Shown here in pieces: positions 49,596 to 59,624 of a stretch of DNA of 64,000 nt. Made by a program: the position numbers and the translations under genes. The notes beneath the pieces are model-generated. The model saw only the letters and a list, made by a program, of their open reading frames with translations. It was not told where the DNA came from and did not search any database. This stretch comes from Isochrysis galbana (lineage: Eukaryota; Haptophyta; Isochrysidales; Isochrysidaceae): contig CM030938.1 of assembly GCA_018136815.1 (NCBI GenBank), positions 186,001 to 250,000 on the forward strand, given 5' to 3'. How positions within the stretch are numbered: the first letter of the stretch is position 1; the number at the start of each line of letters is the position of its first letter.

Positions 49596-52379
49596 CTGGG
49601 CCGGACGGAGAACAACCATCGTGCGGAGGCGGCGGTGGACTTCTGGGTCGTTACCACACTCGCCACTGCCGCCTTCGCAGAGAAAACGAATGTATGGTTG
49701 GCAAACGACGGGGTTATGAGCTCCGTCGCCCGTGCCATACTTCCACAAGTCTGCCTCGGGCGTACCAGATGGAGCCCGGGGACGAAAGGCGCAGTACGCG
49801 CAGCCGTTGGCGTCGGTCCACTCCTTGACGTCGCGGTCTAAGTCGTCGAGACGCGGCGCCGTCATGGTGGCATCCGAGGGACGGCAGCGCGTGAGCGCAG
49901 CGCGAAGGGCCGGGTGACCCGCGTAACGAGAGATTTGCCAGAAGCGGGCTCGCGCTCGAGACCAGCTACCTGGATCCCATTCCGAGAGGCCCGAATCGGC
50001 CGGAAGCCCAAGGCCGTTCGGAGGGGGATCACATTGGCGACGGGAAGACGTGCTTTTGCCGAGGGGACGGTCAAGAAGTGCGTCCGGTAACGGAGACGAT
50101 GCGGAGTAATTCGTAGGCGGAGGCGGAGCCCGACGATTGTCAGCGCCAGTCGCCTTGCGGTTCGAGTTGTTGTTTTGCGATTTTAATGCCTCGGCCACCG
50201 CCGCTTGGACGGCGGCGACCATCGAAGCCGTAGTGTCTGCGGGGTTAGAGGCAGTCTTAGCAACCTTGGCGGTCTTGGTGGACTTGGAAGTAGTCGCCGG
50301 CGGCGTCACGGCGGCGACCGTGACCGACGCTTGTTGGCCAGCGCGGGCTTGTTCGTACGGGCTCAGGTAGCGCTGGCAGAGGTTGACGCACGAAAGGGCC
50401 GAACGAGGGAGCTCGTGGTTCTCGACGCGGAAGCGAGTCTTCGCAAGACACTCGCCGAACTTGGTCGCGTTATCCACGCCGCGAGCCGCGTCGACCTTGT
50501 CGTTCCGAATGATGGACTCGAATCGTTGATTGATATCGTGCGACATGTTTGGGTGGTCCCAGACCGTCGTGGCATCCACCTTCGCGTCACCCATCTTGCG
50601 GACGTACGCGCGCACCAAATTCTTGGATAACTCTAAGAGATCGGAGCCGGCTTCACGGGCTACGAGGCGGTCCCACTCCATGGAGGCGGAGTCTTTGGCG
50701 AAGCCGGGCACGTTGGCCGCGAAAGTGGCGTCGCACTTGCGGAGAAGCACGTCGCAGGCCAGCGCGGGATTGAGAGAGAGAACCGGATCTTCGGCGAGAT
50801 CGAGGAGGAAGGCGTAAATCCTTTGGTTGCCGGTGGTGCACAAGTTGGCGGCCGCTAGCAAGGATGTAAAGATTTCACGGTGGTCGCAGCCGAGCGAGAG
50901 GGCGCGCTCGAGTGGCTTGATGAAGGACAGACGAAAATCATTCCAGGAGGTGGCCGCTGTCTGGACGTTGTCCGAGGCCAGGCCCTTGGGGAACTTGATC
51001 TCGGAAAGCTCTTTGCCCATTCGGACTTGGTGATGGAGGGTGCGGTCGAGGAAGAAGCGGCTCCGAGCCCACTTGGTCACGTGCTCCTTCTCGAAAAACA
51101 CACGGTAGTGCCAAACATTGCCGGCCCGAGAGAGGCCGCCGTTGAGAATGGCGTGGATTAGCTCGAAATCGTCGGAGTTCTTGTAGAGAGAAGCTACCTC
51201 ATAGGGGGACATGTTAAACAGTTGGTCCCATGAGGCTAGGATGACCTCTCGCTCAGAAACATCCCCGGCGAGGCTTGGATCGACGGGATGCCGCCGAGTC
51301 GCCGGATTTGGAAGCGAGCGGAGGCCCGCGACGGTGGGTGGAGGTTGGGGATCAGAAACAGGCTTGACAGACGGGACAGGAACGGGTGTATTGGGTACGG
51401 GATCGGAAATCGGATTTGGCGGAACGGAGAACGGCGCGGCGGGCAAAGGTTGAGAAGGGAACTTGGCCGAGGCAGGGGGAGCACCGATGGAGTTGTCTCC
51501 TTCTTCCACAAGCGGTGGCGAAGTTTCGACTCGAGACGAAGTCGTAGTGCCCGCTTGGCCCTGTAGAATGTTGAGTATCGTGTTGAAGGTAGACCCCACC
51601 TCTCGCTGAAATTCTTCGTGGCGCTGGGCGGCTTGGAGGGTAGAGGACTCGAGGCGGTCGACAGCGCCGCGGAGAGCCTCGATCTGGACTTGTTGGTCCA
51701 TGATTTGGGCGGCGCCGACGGTGGCGGTCGGAGGTGGAACGACGTTACGTTTGGGGTACGAATACGTCGACGGGGGTGGAACAAACTCTTCATATGGTGG
51801 GGGCTCGAAAGGAGGGAGGGACCGGACGGAACCCACATCATCTTCAGCACCAACCACAGAGGGATTGAGAGAGGAAGGAACACTTGGCAAAGGATCAGCG
51901 AAAGAAAGGAGAGGAAAGGCCACCGGTGGAGCAACGGACGAGGCTAGAGGACCCATTCCAGCTCCAGTTGACGGGGTGTGAGTAGAGGCCCGCGGAGGCG
52001 GCGGAACTTCGACCGTCGGCGCGGAGAGGCGAGAGGGGGGGAGAACTGGCTCGGAAAGGCTCTCCTTTGAAGAAGGGAGGGGTCCCACGAGGCTCTCTTC
52101 CCCAGGAGACTTCGACCCGAACAGTTCGGGAAGAGAAGAAGAAGAGACGGGCTCATGACGCGGGGACGATGAAGATTTCTCAAGGGAAGAACTCGACGTG
52201 ACGACCGGAGCCGAAGGCGCGAGCGAAGATTTTGTGCTTGTCAGAGCAAGGCTCATCTCACTCTTGGAGATGGCCTGCGAGGGCGCGCCGGCAGCTAGCG
52301 CGGAATGCGGTTCTTGCGGGGAGCTCATGGAGCTTTCCTCGGGGGTGACTACGGGCATGGTGATCGACGCACGACGCAC
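49593..52379 (-). CDS. gag: Gag polyprotein
   Basis: 928 aa from Met at 52379 to UAG. The first 47 codons lie inside the 5' LTR, so the frame crosses the LTR border and the primer-binding position. Residues 48-220 are Ser/Pro-rich. A coiled coil follows (MDQQVQIEALRGAVDRLESS). Then comes an all-helical capsid-like region (about 370-640) with WDQLFNMSPYEVASLYKNSD and FIKPLERALSLGCDHREIF. A basic Ala/Lys tract comes next. The C-terminal Cys/His cluster CAYC-x24-H-x4-C could bind zinc and RNA. No standard CCHC knuckle is present. A later start would leave no nearby Met beyond the LTR except at about residue 190. Confidence 0.85.
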   Translation of the reverse strand: MRRASITMPVVTPEESSMSSPQEPHSALAAGAPSQAISKSEMSLALTSTKSSLAPSAPVVTSSSSLEKSSSSPRHEPVSSSSLPELFGSKSPGEESLVGPLPSSKESLSEPVLPPSRLSAPTVEVPPPPRASTHTPSTGAGMGPLASSVAPPVAFPLLSFADPLPSVPSSLNPSVVGAEDDVGSVRSLPPFEPPPYEEFVPPPSTYSYPKRNVVPPPTATVGAAQIMDQQVQIEALRGAVDRLESSTLQAAQRHEEFQREVGSTFNTILNILQGQAGTTTSSRVETSPPLVEEGDNSIGAPPASAKFPSQPLPAAPFSVPPNPISDPVPNTPVPVPSVKPVSDPQPPPTVAGLRSLPNPATRRHPVDPSLAGDVSEREVILASWDQLFNMSPYEVASLYKNSDDFELIHAILNGGLSRAGNVWHYRVFFEKEHVTKWARSRFFLDRTLHHQVRMGKELSEIKFPKGLASDNVQTAATSWNDFRLSFIKPLERALSLGCDHREIFTSLLAAANLCTTGNQRIYAFLLDLAEDPVLSLNPALACDVLLRKCDATFAANVPGFAKDSASMEWDRLVAREAGSDLLELSKNLVRAYVRKMGDAKVDATTVWDHPNMSHDINQRFESIIRNDKVDAARGVDNATKFGECLAKTRFRVENHELPRSALSCVNLCQRYLSPYEQARAGQQASVTVAAVTPPATTSKSTKTAKVAKTASNPADTTASMVAAVQAAVAEALKSQNNNSNRKATGADNRRAPPPPTNYSASSPLPDALLDRPLGKSTSSRRQCDPPPNGLGLPADSGLSEWDPGSWSRARARFWQISRYAGHPALRAALTRCRPSDATMTAPRLDDLDRDVKEWTDANGCAYCAFRPRAPSGTPEADLWKYGTGDGAHNPVVCQPYIRFLCEGGSGECGNDPEVHRRLRTMVVLRPAQ

Positions 52380-53642
52380 GACGCACGGAGGGCGCGGAAG
52401 TGTGGAAGGAGGCTTGTGGGAGGTGGTGGCAGGCGACTGGGGGTGGCTCAGGCGCGTGCTTGGCTGGTATTGACTCGTTGACTCGGGGTATAGACTCGGG
52501 AACTCGGGGGGACTCGCTTGGGAACACGGTGGGACTCGACGAAGTTGCTACAAAAACACTCACAAGAAACCCAAACCCCAACGACCTTGGGCTCAGAAAA
52601 CTAACGTAAACACTCCGGAATCATACGATAAACAAACCCTCCCCGTGCGACAAAGGCTGAGGTCGCGATCGCTCGTCATGCGCGAAGAAATACGGAAAGA
52701 GAGCGCAAAACTACGCAAACGAAGGGTTCAAACTATCGTTAAAGTGAAAACTCGTCCGCTGAAGCCAACGCGGAGGGTCGAGGAGAGGTCCAAACTCGCG
52801 CGGGGGGAAGAAGGCGATGTGCAGAGAGACCTTCTAGACAAGCGACGAGCAAGGGGCGACGAAACAAGACGCGAGACGCGGGGCGCGTGCCATTCGTTCT
52901 TCCTTTCTTTCACCGAAAACGCGGCGAAACTAACGTTAAACATCGGTACCCCCTCCGCGAGAATCGCGAAGAAGAACGGACGAGATGGAGGCAATCATCG
53001 AAGGAATCGCGAGAGGGAGGAATCGAAGCGAGGGGGGGGAAACAGCGCGCGCGGGGGGGGGAACGAACGACGGCCGGAGGAAACGAACCGCGCGCGGAGG
53101 AGAAGAACCTCGCGCGGGGGGGGGGGAATAATATAACGGCCGGAGGCGACGGATGGCACGCCGAGAGGAAGAACCTGCCGCGGGGGGCGAGGGACCGAGG
53201 GCACGGCGGGGCAGCGTGGGAGGGCGCGAGGGTGATCTCGGAGCGAGATCGCGTCCTTTCCCTCGCGGAGCGCAGAGAGACCCCCACGGAACATCCTGGG
53301 ACCGGAGAATGTTTTGGACGAAACTTCCCTCCGTCGGCCGAGGAGAGGAGGACGGAGAGAGAGAGAGAGAGAGTCTCGCAGAGCAACTGCGGAACGAGAA
53401 GTCGAAGTCATGCCGGTTTATTACCTTAAACGAGCCAACAATTATAGTAACAGCAAAAACAAAATTCGAATCGCAAATTTCGAGACCAAAATCTGCAAAC
53501 CTGGACTTGAGACCATGGGGAATCCGAATCTGTGTGTCTTGTGCGTCAGTGGCAACACGGGGAACTGTTCAATTGTAATTGTGAGCGCGTACCTTACACG
53601 AATATTCATGCCTACAGCCTTCAGATGGGCAGGAATACAACA
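52239..53642 (-). repeat. 5' LTR of the complete chromovirus
   Basis: 1,404 bp. In element sense it begins TGTTGTATTCCTGCCCATCT and ends CTTGCTCTGACA. It contains the Gag start codon at 52379 and an AG-rich tract (gagagagagagagag) near 53357. Its outer border is followed by CCGAG, the right target duplication. Confidence 0.92.
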
Positions 53643-53647
53643 CCGAG
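53643..53647. other. Right target-site duplication CCGAG
   Basis: Five bases, identical to 39725-39729 and 28188-28192. Five-base duplications are standard for Ty3/gypsy integrases. Confidence 0.92.
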
Positions 53648-55028
53648 GCGAGCGCATTGAGCATTGAGCCCAGGGCTCATGTGCAAGCTCGGCCCGATGG
53701 TGGCCTGCGCTGGACTCATGCATACGCGCTTCATGCGTACGCCAAGTCCAGCGCAGCAGAGGCCAAGGCACAGGGTCGCACAGGAGAGTTCACTAATGCG
53801 GCAGTGATACTCTGCCGTGCGATCCTGTGCCTGTCTACCGACTCAGTGGTGGCCCCGCGAGGCCTCACTGAAGTGGCCTCACCCGCGGAGAAGGCGTGCG
53901 CAATGCACATTGAGCGTTCGCGCAAGGCGAGCGCACACGCCTTGGAGGTTGCTCAGCGGCGCGTGCGAAAGTGTGTGGGCGCCGATCCGGCAAGGCTGGC
54001 GGCAGCGAAGGCAGCGTTGGCAGCTGTCGTGCAGGATCAGCATGAGCTGTATCAAATGGCCATCACCGGCGGCGGCAGCGGCAGTAGCGACGGCAGCTGT
54101 GGCGGAGGCAGGGGCGGCGGCGGTGACAGCAGCGGTGGCGGTGGTGGTGGTGGTAGCGGCGGCGGTGACCCTCCGCTTAATGGCGATGTGGAGTCGAGCG
54201 CATCTAATGATGAGGCTCGGCTCCGTGCCTTTGCGGCTGGCCTGCACCCACGGCTAGGCGCATATAGCGCCGTGCAGCTGCTGGCTGCTGAGAGCCATTT
54301 GCTGCAAATTATTGCCGCGTACGTGCGAGGCAGGCCGCCGCACTCGCCAAAGCAGCTAGGCGAACTTCGCCGCCTGCGTACTGTGGTGTGGCAACAAGAT
54401 CTTCAGCTGCGCCAGCTGCGAGCGGCAGCTCAGGCGGCGAGGCAAGCAATGGCCGAGGCTCAGCGAAGCGTGGTGCAGGTGGAAAGGCGCGCACAGCACG
54501 AGGCTCAGACGGCGCTACGGCTGCAGCTCGAGCACGATCGGAGCCATGCCACCATGGACCATGGCGAGCTTGCTTGCGCGCAATGAAATGGCTTTGGCAA
54601 ACGAGCGGGAGCAGCGCGAGGAGACGTGCCGCGCTCTAGCTGCGTCGGAGTCGGCACTGAAGGCGGCGAGGGCGGCCACTCGAAAGGCAAAGGCGGACGC
54701 AAAGGAGGCGGGCGTGGAAGCTGAGCTCCGGCGTCGTCGTGTGGAGAATGAAGCGGCTGCCGCCATGGGCGCGATGCGTGATGAGCATCGGCGCGAGCGC
54801 AGAGAAGATAAGCGGCGATATCTCGAGATCGAGGAGGAGGCGCTGCAGCTTCACGAGAATGTGGCCAGGCTAGAGGATCAGATCGCTTTGCTGCGCAGCT
54901 CGCGTCTCGGCGGCCTGAAAAAGGAGTTGGAGGAAAAGGATGCTCTCGTCAAAGAGAACCAGGATCTTTGGTCCGGGTCAGCTGCCGATGCCCATGGTTT
55001 CGTGTTTCGCTGCGAGAGGCGCGCATGA
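53648..55028 (+). pseudogene. Coiled-coil host gene, 3' part, frameshifted
   Basis: The frame to 54586 encodes EPRAHVQARPDGGLRWTHAY, a conserved-looking helical region, a Gly/Ser-rich linker (54065-54165) and a coiled coil (QDLQLRQLRAAAQAARQAMA). The frame then stops at 54586, while the overlapping frame from about 54570 continues the coiled coil (NEMALANEREQREETCRALA ... LHENVARLEDQIALL) to a stop at 55028. This implies a one-frame slip near 54575-54585. A tandem ATTGAGC duplication at 53656-53669 breaks the link to the upstream part at 28192. The function is unknown; long coiled coils suggest a structural or cytoskeletal protein. Confidence 0.55.
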
Positions 55029-55184
55029 AGGCCATCGGTAAAATAATACCGGAGGGGGCCTGACATATATTTCCGCACGGCCGTCAGAGGCCTGAAATCG
55101 GGTATTTTTCGAAAATTTTGCCGGAAGACCCCCGGTTTTTTTTGCTGATCTCCCATACCGGAACCTATAGGGAGCTTATTTAGG

Positions 55185-55492
55185 CCTTCGTTTGCCCATT
55201 ACAGATGGTGCCCTTCGCACCCCCCTAGTGAGTGACCGGGCTACCACTCTGCACCTGTCTGCCTGTCGACCAGGGGGGAGGGGGGGTTGGAGCAATGGGC
55301 TGGTCACGAGGGGCCAGGATGGGCGAATGGGGCGAGCCTGTGGGGAAGGGAGTGGGTCAGTAGGGCAGTGGCCTCCTGGCAAGCCATCAGGCATGCCAGG
55401 AGGATGGGTGGTTCCTCCCCCATGGCAGGGGAGGAGTGGAGAGAGGGGGGGGCTCGTGCCCCCCCATGGGTCAACCAAGTATAAACTTAGTT
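55185..55492 (-). repeat. CAACTAAG-family fragment, reverse orientation
   Basis: In reverse complement: aactaagtttatacttggttgacc, then the CCCATGG and the ctccactcctcccctgccatg and gcatgcctgatggcttgccagg blocks of the 10266 element. It is truncated after about 300 bp. The preceding stretch 55029-55184 holds an AT/GC mosaic with no recognised feature. Confidence 0.6.
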
Positions 55493-55549
55493 ATGACAGA
55501 CGACAAAGGAGGCGAGGGCCCAGAGGACGAATGTAGGATGATGCGACGG

Positions 55550-55577
55550 TGACTAGTGACTAGTGACTAGTGACTAA
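55550..55577 (+). repeat. Short tandem repeat (gtgacta)4
   Basis: Four 7-base units, gtgactagtgactagtgact and so on. Confidence 0.9.
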
Positions 55578-55579
55578 CC

Positions 55580-56299
55580 TACAAGCTACAAGGAGAAGGA
55601 GGGGACATAGAAACGCAAACGACTTCTAAAACAAAAAAGGTCGATCGCGGATGCGACAGGAGGGCGCAGGCGACGCGGTGCGCCCGCGCAGGGCTCTATT
55701 CTACATGCCCAGGGGTAACCGTGGCCGGGGAACGCAGGCGCGCGTCGCACAGCGCGACCTCTTTGGCACTTTTGTGGCCGACGTCGATTTCGCACGAGCG
55801 CGAAAACGTTTTTGGGTCCGTGTGTTGAATGGCGTCGAAAATGTGCATATTTCATATTTCTGATAAGATTCATATTTCTGAAAATATACCCATTTCCAGT
55901 AGAATACCCTAAAGATCGCGTGATAAAACCTCAATCTTGACTTAGTGAATGTTCACCCTTAGACGTTAAAAGGCGTGTTTGACCGCCCCACCAGTGGCGA
56001 AGGATCCAGATTGTGGGGAGTGCCGTGTGCCGTGCACCCGGTCCCCCAATATCGGCGTCCCTAGGTATGATAGTTCCGCTTCGTACCATATGCCCCGCAT
56101 TTGGGCGTAATACGTGCCTTCTTCGGTTATGTGCAGATCGGGGATTGCTCCTCCGCCCTCGTTGATTCTCGGGGCTCCGGTACTCCGGTACAAAAGATAT
56201 TATTTTCACCGCTTCTACGAGAAGAGCTCTAGAGGTAATAGTCTGGAAAAGTAGACACGGAGATCCATCGGCAAGTCCGCGCGGGATCGCTGCCTGGTC
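55580..56299. other. Spacer with possible minus-strand ORF (55966-56193)
   Basis: The minus frame 55966-56193 encodes LHITEEGTYYAQMRGIWYEA followed by ELSYLGTPILGDRVHGT. The text looks protein-like but is short, without a recognised family, and may be a transposon remnant. The plus frame ending at 55863 (RVAQRDLFGTFVADVDFARA) is a second candidate remnant. The last 100 bp form the upstream region of the next gene. Confidence 0.3.
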
Positions 56300-57115
56300 A
56301 TGGGGGAATGGGTTGGGAAGCCCGTCGTTTTGCACTCTCTGGCCTCACGCCCGGAGCTGAATGGGCGAAGTGGGATGATTAGGTCATTCGATGCTCATCG
56401 CGGTCGCGCTGGAGTTCACGTAGAGGGTGAGCCCTTACTGGCGATCAAGCTTGGCAATCTTGCCCTTAGAAGAGGAGAGGCGGCTCCTGTGGAGATTGAC
56501 ATGGAGCGGCTGGTGGCCATCGTGAAGAAGGTTTGTATGCAGAACGACTCGGGCTGGCAGTCAGCGAAGGCTATCCACGCAAAGCTACAGGAGAGCTCGG
56601 AATGGGCGGACGTGACGTTTGGCCAGGTGAAGGCAGCATGTGCCATCATAGGCAGATCAGATGCAGCAGAGCAACAGCGTCATACTCCAGCTCCCGAAAG
56701 CGTACCCTCTGTCTTGTCATCCGAGTCGGAGCGATCGAAGACCTCCAACGAGACCATCGAGTATCTTGAGGTGCGTGTGTCCACAATACTTGAAACACTT
56801 CGAGCTGCAAAGCCGGGCAGCGAGGAGAGGAGGGGAAATGTGGTAGAGCTCTACGATATCTTGAAGGAGCATGGGTCCAAGCGGGGTGTTGTCAACGCGT
56901 TAATCGACGGGGAAGGCCCGCAGATTCTGTATGCCATCGAGAATTCGATGCAGGGTGACTGGAAGACAGACGCACGAAATGGCACCCTGACCAAAGTGGG
57001 AGAGATTATGCGTCTCCCTGGGCCCGCAGGGCTTGCCGTTGCTCAGTACTGCACGATGACATCCAAGCGTATACAAGCAGCGGCAAAAGGGAAACATGAT
57101 GGTTGCGAGCATTGA
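56300..57115 (+). CDS. SH3-like-domain hypothetical protein, 271 aa
   Basis: An intact single-exon frame starts MGEWVGKPVVLHSLASRPEL. Residues 5-60 (VVLHSL ... ELNGRSGMIRSFDAHRGRAGVHVEG) form the small SH3-like barrel seen in many algal proteins, often beside MYND or ankyrin domains. Next comes a winged-helix-like stretch (MERLVAIVKKVCMQNDSGWQ, AIHAKLQESSEWADVTFGQV) and a helical C-terminal half with no recognised domain. It is likely cytosolic or nuclear. A hAT-like element sits 130 bp downstream and does not disrupt it. A protein- or nucleic-acid-binding adaptor is inferred. Confidence 0.65.
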   Translation: MGEWVGKPVVLHSLASRPELNGRSGMIRSFDAHRGRAGVHVEGEPLLAIKLGNLALRRGEAAPVEIDMERLVAIVKKVCMQNDSGWQSAKAIHAKLQESSEWADVTFGQVKAACAIIGRSDAAEQQRHTPAPESVPSVLSSESERSKTSNETIEYLEVRVSTILETLRAAKPGSEERRGNVVELYDILKEHGSKRGVVNALIDGEGPQILYAIENSMQGDWKTDARNGTLTKVGEIMRLPGPAGLAVAQYCTMTSKRIQAAAKGKHDGCEH

Positions 57116-57245
57116 CACGGACACATGTGCCTCCAGTATTTTGCACATACTTGTCGTTTATAGGCCTAGGCGCGGGTAAATATCGTGGAGAGCGAGGAGA
57201 GTTGTTACATCCCCAGCTTCGGGGATTGCAGGGAAAGCTTCGGTA

Positions 57246-58134
57246 CAGGGCCTGTGATTTAACGTTAATCTGGCCATTTCCATGTTGAACAGGCATTTAA
57301 GGGAGGTGTTAATATCGAGCTCCAAAAGGGGTGTTAAACACTAGTGTTAATCCATTAATCTTTCATCTTTGATCCCCGTCTATACATAGCCATAATTAGC
57401 CCTACGACCTAAAGACCTCTGAGCGCAACTCCCTTGGCCAACAGAATATGCGAAATCTGATGCGCTGGCACGCCGGCGCAAAGGATCTATCGTGTGTTGA
57501 CGTGCCCATCATGGCCATCCTCAAGAAGTATCGCGAGCTGTCCTCGACTTCAGTCAGCAAGGCCGCTACGCTCATACGCTCATCGCCCGACCGCGCCTCC
57601 CGATTATGGTTATGGTTACCGTTCATCAAAGTGAAAGTGAGTGTGTGGGGGAGCATTGGTGTGCGAGCGCATGTGTGTGCGAGCGCATGTCTTGGGGGCT
57701 CGCGCGACTCATTCGACAAAATTCGATGGCACAACCACAGTGTGGTGAGCTGTGCGCGGTGCGGCTCATGCGCGCTCGTGGCTCGTGCATCGTGCGTCTA
57801 CGTGATCGATATGCTGCCCCAGATTTGAGAACGCTGGAGCATAGGCTACTCAATACGTATGATGTATAATGGCTATATGGGGATGGGGGAGGGGACTGTA
57901 GATTAAAGTTACTTGCTATTGAGTACTGGCCGACGCTAGCAAGCGGCCGGCCAGCAGGCCCTGGCGCGCCGCGGCGCGCGGCGCGCTTCTGGTGGAATGG
58001 TCCGCGGGCGGAGGTGTTAAGCAGAGGGGGATAAACAGTCCCTCAGAACGGTGTTAAACAAAGTTGAACACCTGCCGAAATTGCTGTTGATGCAGCGTGA
58101 TTAACACCAGATTAACGTTAAATCACAGCCCCTG
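57246..58134. mobile_element. Non-autonomous hAT-like element
   Basis: The ends are inverted: CAGGGCCTGTGATTTAACGT(TAATCTGG) at 57246 and CAGGGGCTGTGATTTAACGT(TAATCTGG) read inward from 58134. An exact 8-bp target duplication, cttcggta, lies at 57238-57245 and 58135-58142. Subterminal ggtgttaa words occur repeatedly on both sides (near 57306, 57331, 58012, 58051 and inverted near 58069, 58104). The 889-bp interior has no transposase. A CAGGG start and 8-bp duplication indicate the hAT superfamily. TIR and subterminal motif differ from the 12520 element, so it is a separate family. Confidence 0.88.
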
Positions 58135-58548
58135 CTTCGGTAGTATTCAAATTCAACGCGGATACTGGATACTACTAGATACTAGGACGACTGGGGCTGT
58201 CGAGTGTAAAATGGCTGCTTCTGAACAAAGGAGGGAGGAGTGGACAAGGGAGACACTCAGGGCTGGCTTGCGACGGGGCGCAGGGGCAGGGCTTGACGCT
58301 TGATGGGGGGCGAGGGGAAGGAGGGGCCGGGGCCCGGGGGCTGACCCTACCCTCGGGAAGGCCAGGCAGCATGGAGAGACACAAGACGACGGAGATGGAC
58401 AGCAGAGGAGCCAGAAGCAAACCTCCCGAAATGACTTTATAGTCAGTTGGGATGAAGCGCGCCGGCGCGACTCGCGACTCTTCCCTCCTCAGGCCCCCCC
58501 GCCCCTGCCGAGGGCGGCGCCGGCTCGTCGACACCCGCCTGCCAACAG

Positions 58549-58857
58549 AACGACATTGACACCATCCACAGGATCGAGGACGCGAACGGCTTCTTCATCC
58601 ACGCGGAAGGTGAAGATGACTATGTCGGGGTGGCCATTTGCGCAGACGCCGTCGATGTTGTGTGCCACCTCGTTGATAACAACGTGATAATTGATCTACG
58701 AGTCGGACATCCAAGCCATGCGCCGCATACATAGCGATCGAAGGTGGCGCCCACCGTGTGACAGAGTTGATGGATATCTACCTCAGGGGAGGGTCTTGGA
58801 CGTCGGAGAAGGAAAAGAAGACGAAGACGATGAAGATGAAGATTTAAGGCTGCCTTA
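58549..58857 (+). pseudogene. Possible decayed exon
   Basis: After a candidate acceptor (gccaacag|aac), the frame 58549-58734 encodes DTIHRIEDANGFFIHAEGED and GVAICADAVDVVCHLVDNN, then stops. Another frame continues the protein-like text (AIEGGAHRVTELMDIYLRGG, then a Lys-rich end at 58848). The need to change frame suggests a gene remnant. No family was recognised. The rest of 58143-59011 shows nothing else. Confidence 0.35.
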
Positions 58858-59011
58858 TCTGCCTTAACTATGAAAAGTCTGAAAGGCGCGTTCTGAAAGG
58901 TCTGACAGAGGTCTGAAAGTGCGCGGCGCGATGTGCGATGTGTCCACCGTAGATATTAAAAGTCGACAATAGGCAATAGGGTGAGTATGTGAATATTGTT
59001 GTATAAATGAC

Positions 59012-59079
59012 TATGGGACATCTGATGGCTCATGGCTCATGGCTCATTGATAATGGTTCCATTTGAGTGATGTCCCATA
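59012..59079. repeat. Mini inverted-repeat element
   Basis: Perfect 10-bp inverted ends, tatgggacat (59012-59021) and atgtcccata (59070-59079), enclose repeated catggct words. A related shorter copy is at 5886-5924. Confidence 0.6.
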
Positions 59080-59139
59080 ATTGAAGGAACGACACCTTAG
59101 ACTTAGAAGTCTACGTCAGGAACTATCAGTAAAACTGAT

Positions 59140-59610
59140 AGGATCATGGGGGCCGCGTTCCCCTCTTCCTCCATCGGAGACACCTCATGGGTGGGCCTGC
59201 ACAATCAACCTCAGCCCCTGCCTACTGGCAGGGGCTGAGCTGACATCATTCCTGCCCAGACTCTCGCCCAGCGCGCGGCGCGCGCCTCACGCATTCGCCT
59301 GCACCAGTCCCCCATCGTACTGACCCACTCCCCCACCACTGAGCCACAGACCATCCGAGCCGCCAGGAGGGCACCCAAGGCCAGCGAGGCCAGCGTGGGA
59401 GAGGCAGGGGGGGCCAGGGGCTCAGCCCCAGCCTCCATTGCCCCCTGAGCTCCTGAGCTGGCCCTGCTGGCCCTCTGGGGGGACCCGAGGGTCCTCCCAG
59501 AGGGGGGCCATGGCGCGCGCAGACACCACACGCCCGTAAGAGAACGAAGAGAACGACGAGAAAAGAACGAAAAAAAAATGACACGATCTGACCCGAGAAA
59601 AGGTAATACA
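59140..59610 (+). repeat. GC-rich CAACTAAG-family body truncating a transposase gene
   Basis: Contains the gagaggcaggggggggccag, ccccagcctc...ccccctgagct, ctggccctctggggggacc and gccatggcgcgcgcag blocks, in the same order as 10540-10680. Its right border lies where transposase homology stops. No head or clear target duplication was found. Confidence 0.55.
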
Positions 59611-59624
59611 CGCGCACCACCACC

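Larger units (their letters stand above)
39730..53642 (-). mobile_element. Complete 13.9-kb Ty3/gypsy chromovirus with methyltransferase domain
   Basis: Order in element sense: 5' LTR (53642-52239), gag, UAG, pol, 3' LTR (41121-39730). The target duplication CCGAG lies at 39725-39729 and 53643-53647. LTRs are near-identical once homopolymer errors are set aside, so insertion is recent. Pol order PR-RT-RNase H-integrase-chromodomain defines a chromovirus. Unusual points are the gag start within the LTR, the in-frame UAG and the methyltransferase domain. The sequence just inside the 5' LTR (AGCACAAAATC) does not begin with the TGG expected of a tRNA 3'-end primer site. Confidence 0.92.

Noticed and set aside
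57448-57828. 126-codon frame inside the second hAT-like element as a transposase
   Set aside because: No hAT core or dimerisation motif; frame ends are arbitrary within the element.
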